A stretch of DNA of 64,000 nt, from contig AMYY01000006.1 in assembly GCA_000335735.1 (NCBI GenBank), forward strand, positions 51,354 to 115,353. Reading direction: 5' to 3'. Source of the stretch: an alpha proteobacterium L41A. GTDB lineage: Bacteria; Pseudomonadota; Alphaproteobacteria; Caulobacterales; Caulobacteraceae. The first letter of the stretch is position 1. Every line of letters begins with the position of its first letter. The notes beneath the pieces were generated by a model. It worked only from the letters and a program-made list of their open reading frames with translations, had not been told where the DNA came from and did no database searches. Of this stretch, positions 63,925-64,000 are shown in pieces. The position numbers and the translations under genes were made by a program.

Positions 63925-64000
63925 GGGGAGGTGGCGCGGCGCTCTTGCGCCGTGACGGAGGGGCTCTTCAAATCAACACAGGCGTCTGTGGGACTTCCAG
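63906..64000. repeat. palindromic repeat element, truncated by window end
   Basis: It begins TGTCTCCTCCCCATTTCATG and continues GGTGGCGCGGCGCTCTTGCG then CCGTGACGGAGGGGCTCTTC and ACAGGCGTCTGTGGGACTTC. The order of blocks copies the left half of the 19.44 kb element, with few differences. The right half lies beyond the window. It covers the annotated start codon of the KpsC-like gene. Confidence 0.75.

Overview
The window is a compact, GC-rich (mostly near 65-70 %) alphaproteobacterial chromosome segment. It fits Caulobacteraceae best, probably a Brevundimonas-like organism. Reasons: an HWE-family histidine kinase, the F1Fo-ATPase zeta subunit (DUF1476), short PurL with separate PurS and PurQ, cstA next to ybdD, the zapA - 6S RNA - formyl-THF cyclo-ligase - YmdB order, an ELM1-type protein, and short GC-rich palindromic repeats. 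The organism call is inference; no rRNA or tRNA gene was seen.

Layout. 0-8.4 kb: end of an unknown gene, HWE kinase plus single-domain response regulator, aldo/keto reductase, trxB, ELM1-like protein, greA and small genes. 8.4-19.3 kb: dicarboxylate symporter, one AT-rich orphan gene, carB with an RraB-like gene, HAD hydrolase, SDR, S41 peptidase, cstA-ybdD. 19.4-25.6 kb: purT, VOC protein, tkt, coiled-coil gene, zapA, candidate 6S RNA, fau, YmdB-like gene. 25.6-30.9 kb: a minus-strand run of parD-parE, cytochrome P450, GT4 glycosyltransferase and PhoD, then a DUF305 lipoprotein. 30.9-43 kb: purine genes purL, purQ, purS, purC and purB, interrupted by an MFS transporter and a YbhB protein, with small acidic genes behind possible stress promoters, the ATPase zeta subunit, a FAS1 lipoprotein and a hypoxanthine-DNA glycosylase. 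43-64 kb: GST, lytic transglycosylase, family-4-like UDG, ETF-QO, TPR protein, ispE, glyQ, glyS, ppdK, beta-barrel protein, M48 protease, DoxX, ketoacyl synthase III and a KpsC-like capsule protein cut near its start by a repeat.

How the genes fit together. Six purine genes (purT, purL, purQ, purS, purC, purB) plus carB supply nucleotides, with fau handling folate. tkt and ppdK serve central carbon flow, cstA and the symporter take up peptides, pyruvate or C4-dicarboxylates, and two DNA glycosylases lie within 5 kb. Most genes are ordinary housekeeping genes.

The points most worth a second look are: the AT-rich orphan at 9.8 kb; a tandem hairpin duplication with compensating stem changes that supplies the ribosome binding site of the ketoacyl synthase; matching possible EcfG-type promoters before small acidic genes; a structured intergenic RNA candidate near 40.3 kb; a codon-atypical patch inside glyS; and a dispersed palindromic repeat family that appears to provide the start codon of the KpsC-like gene. 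I did not find a clear, complete, previously undescribed multi-gene system.
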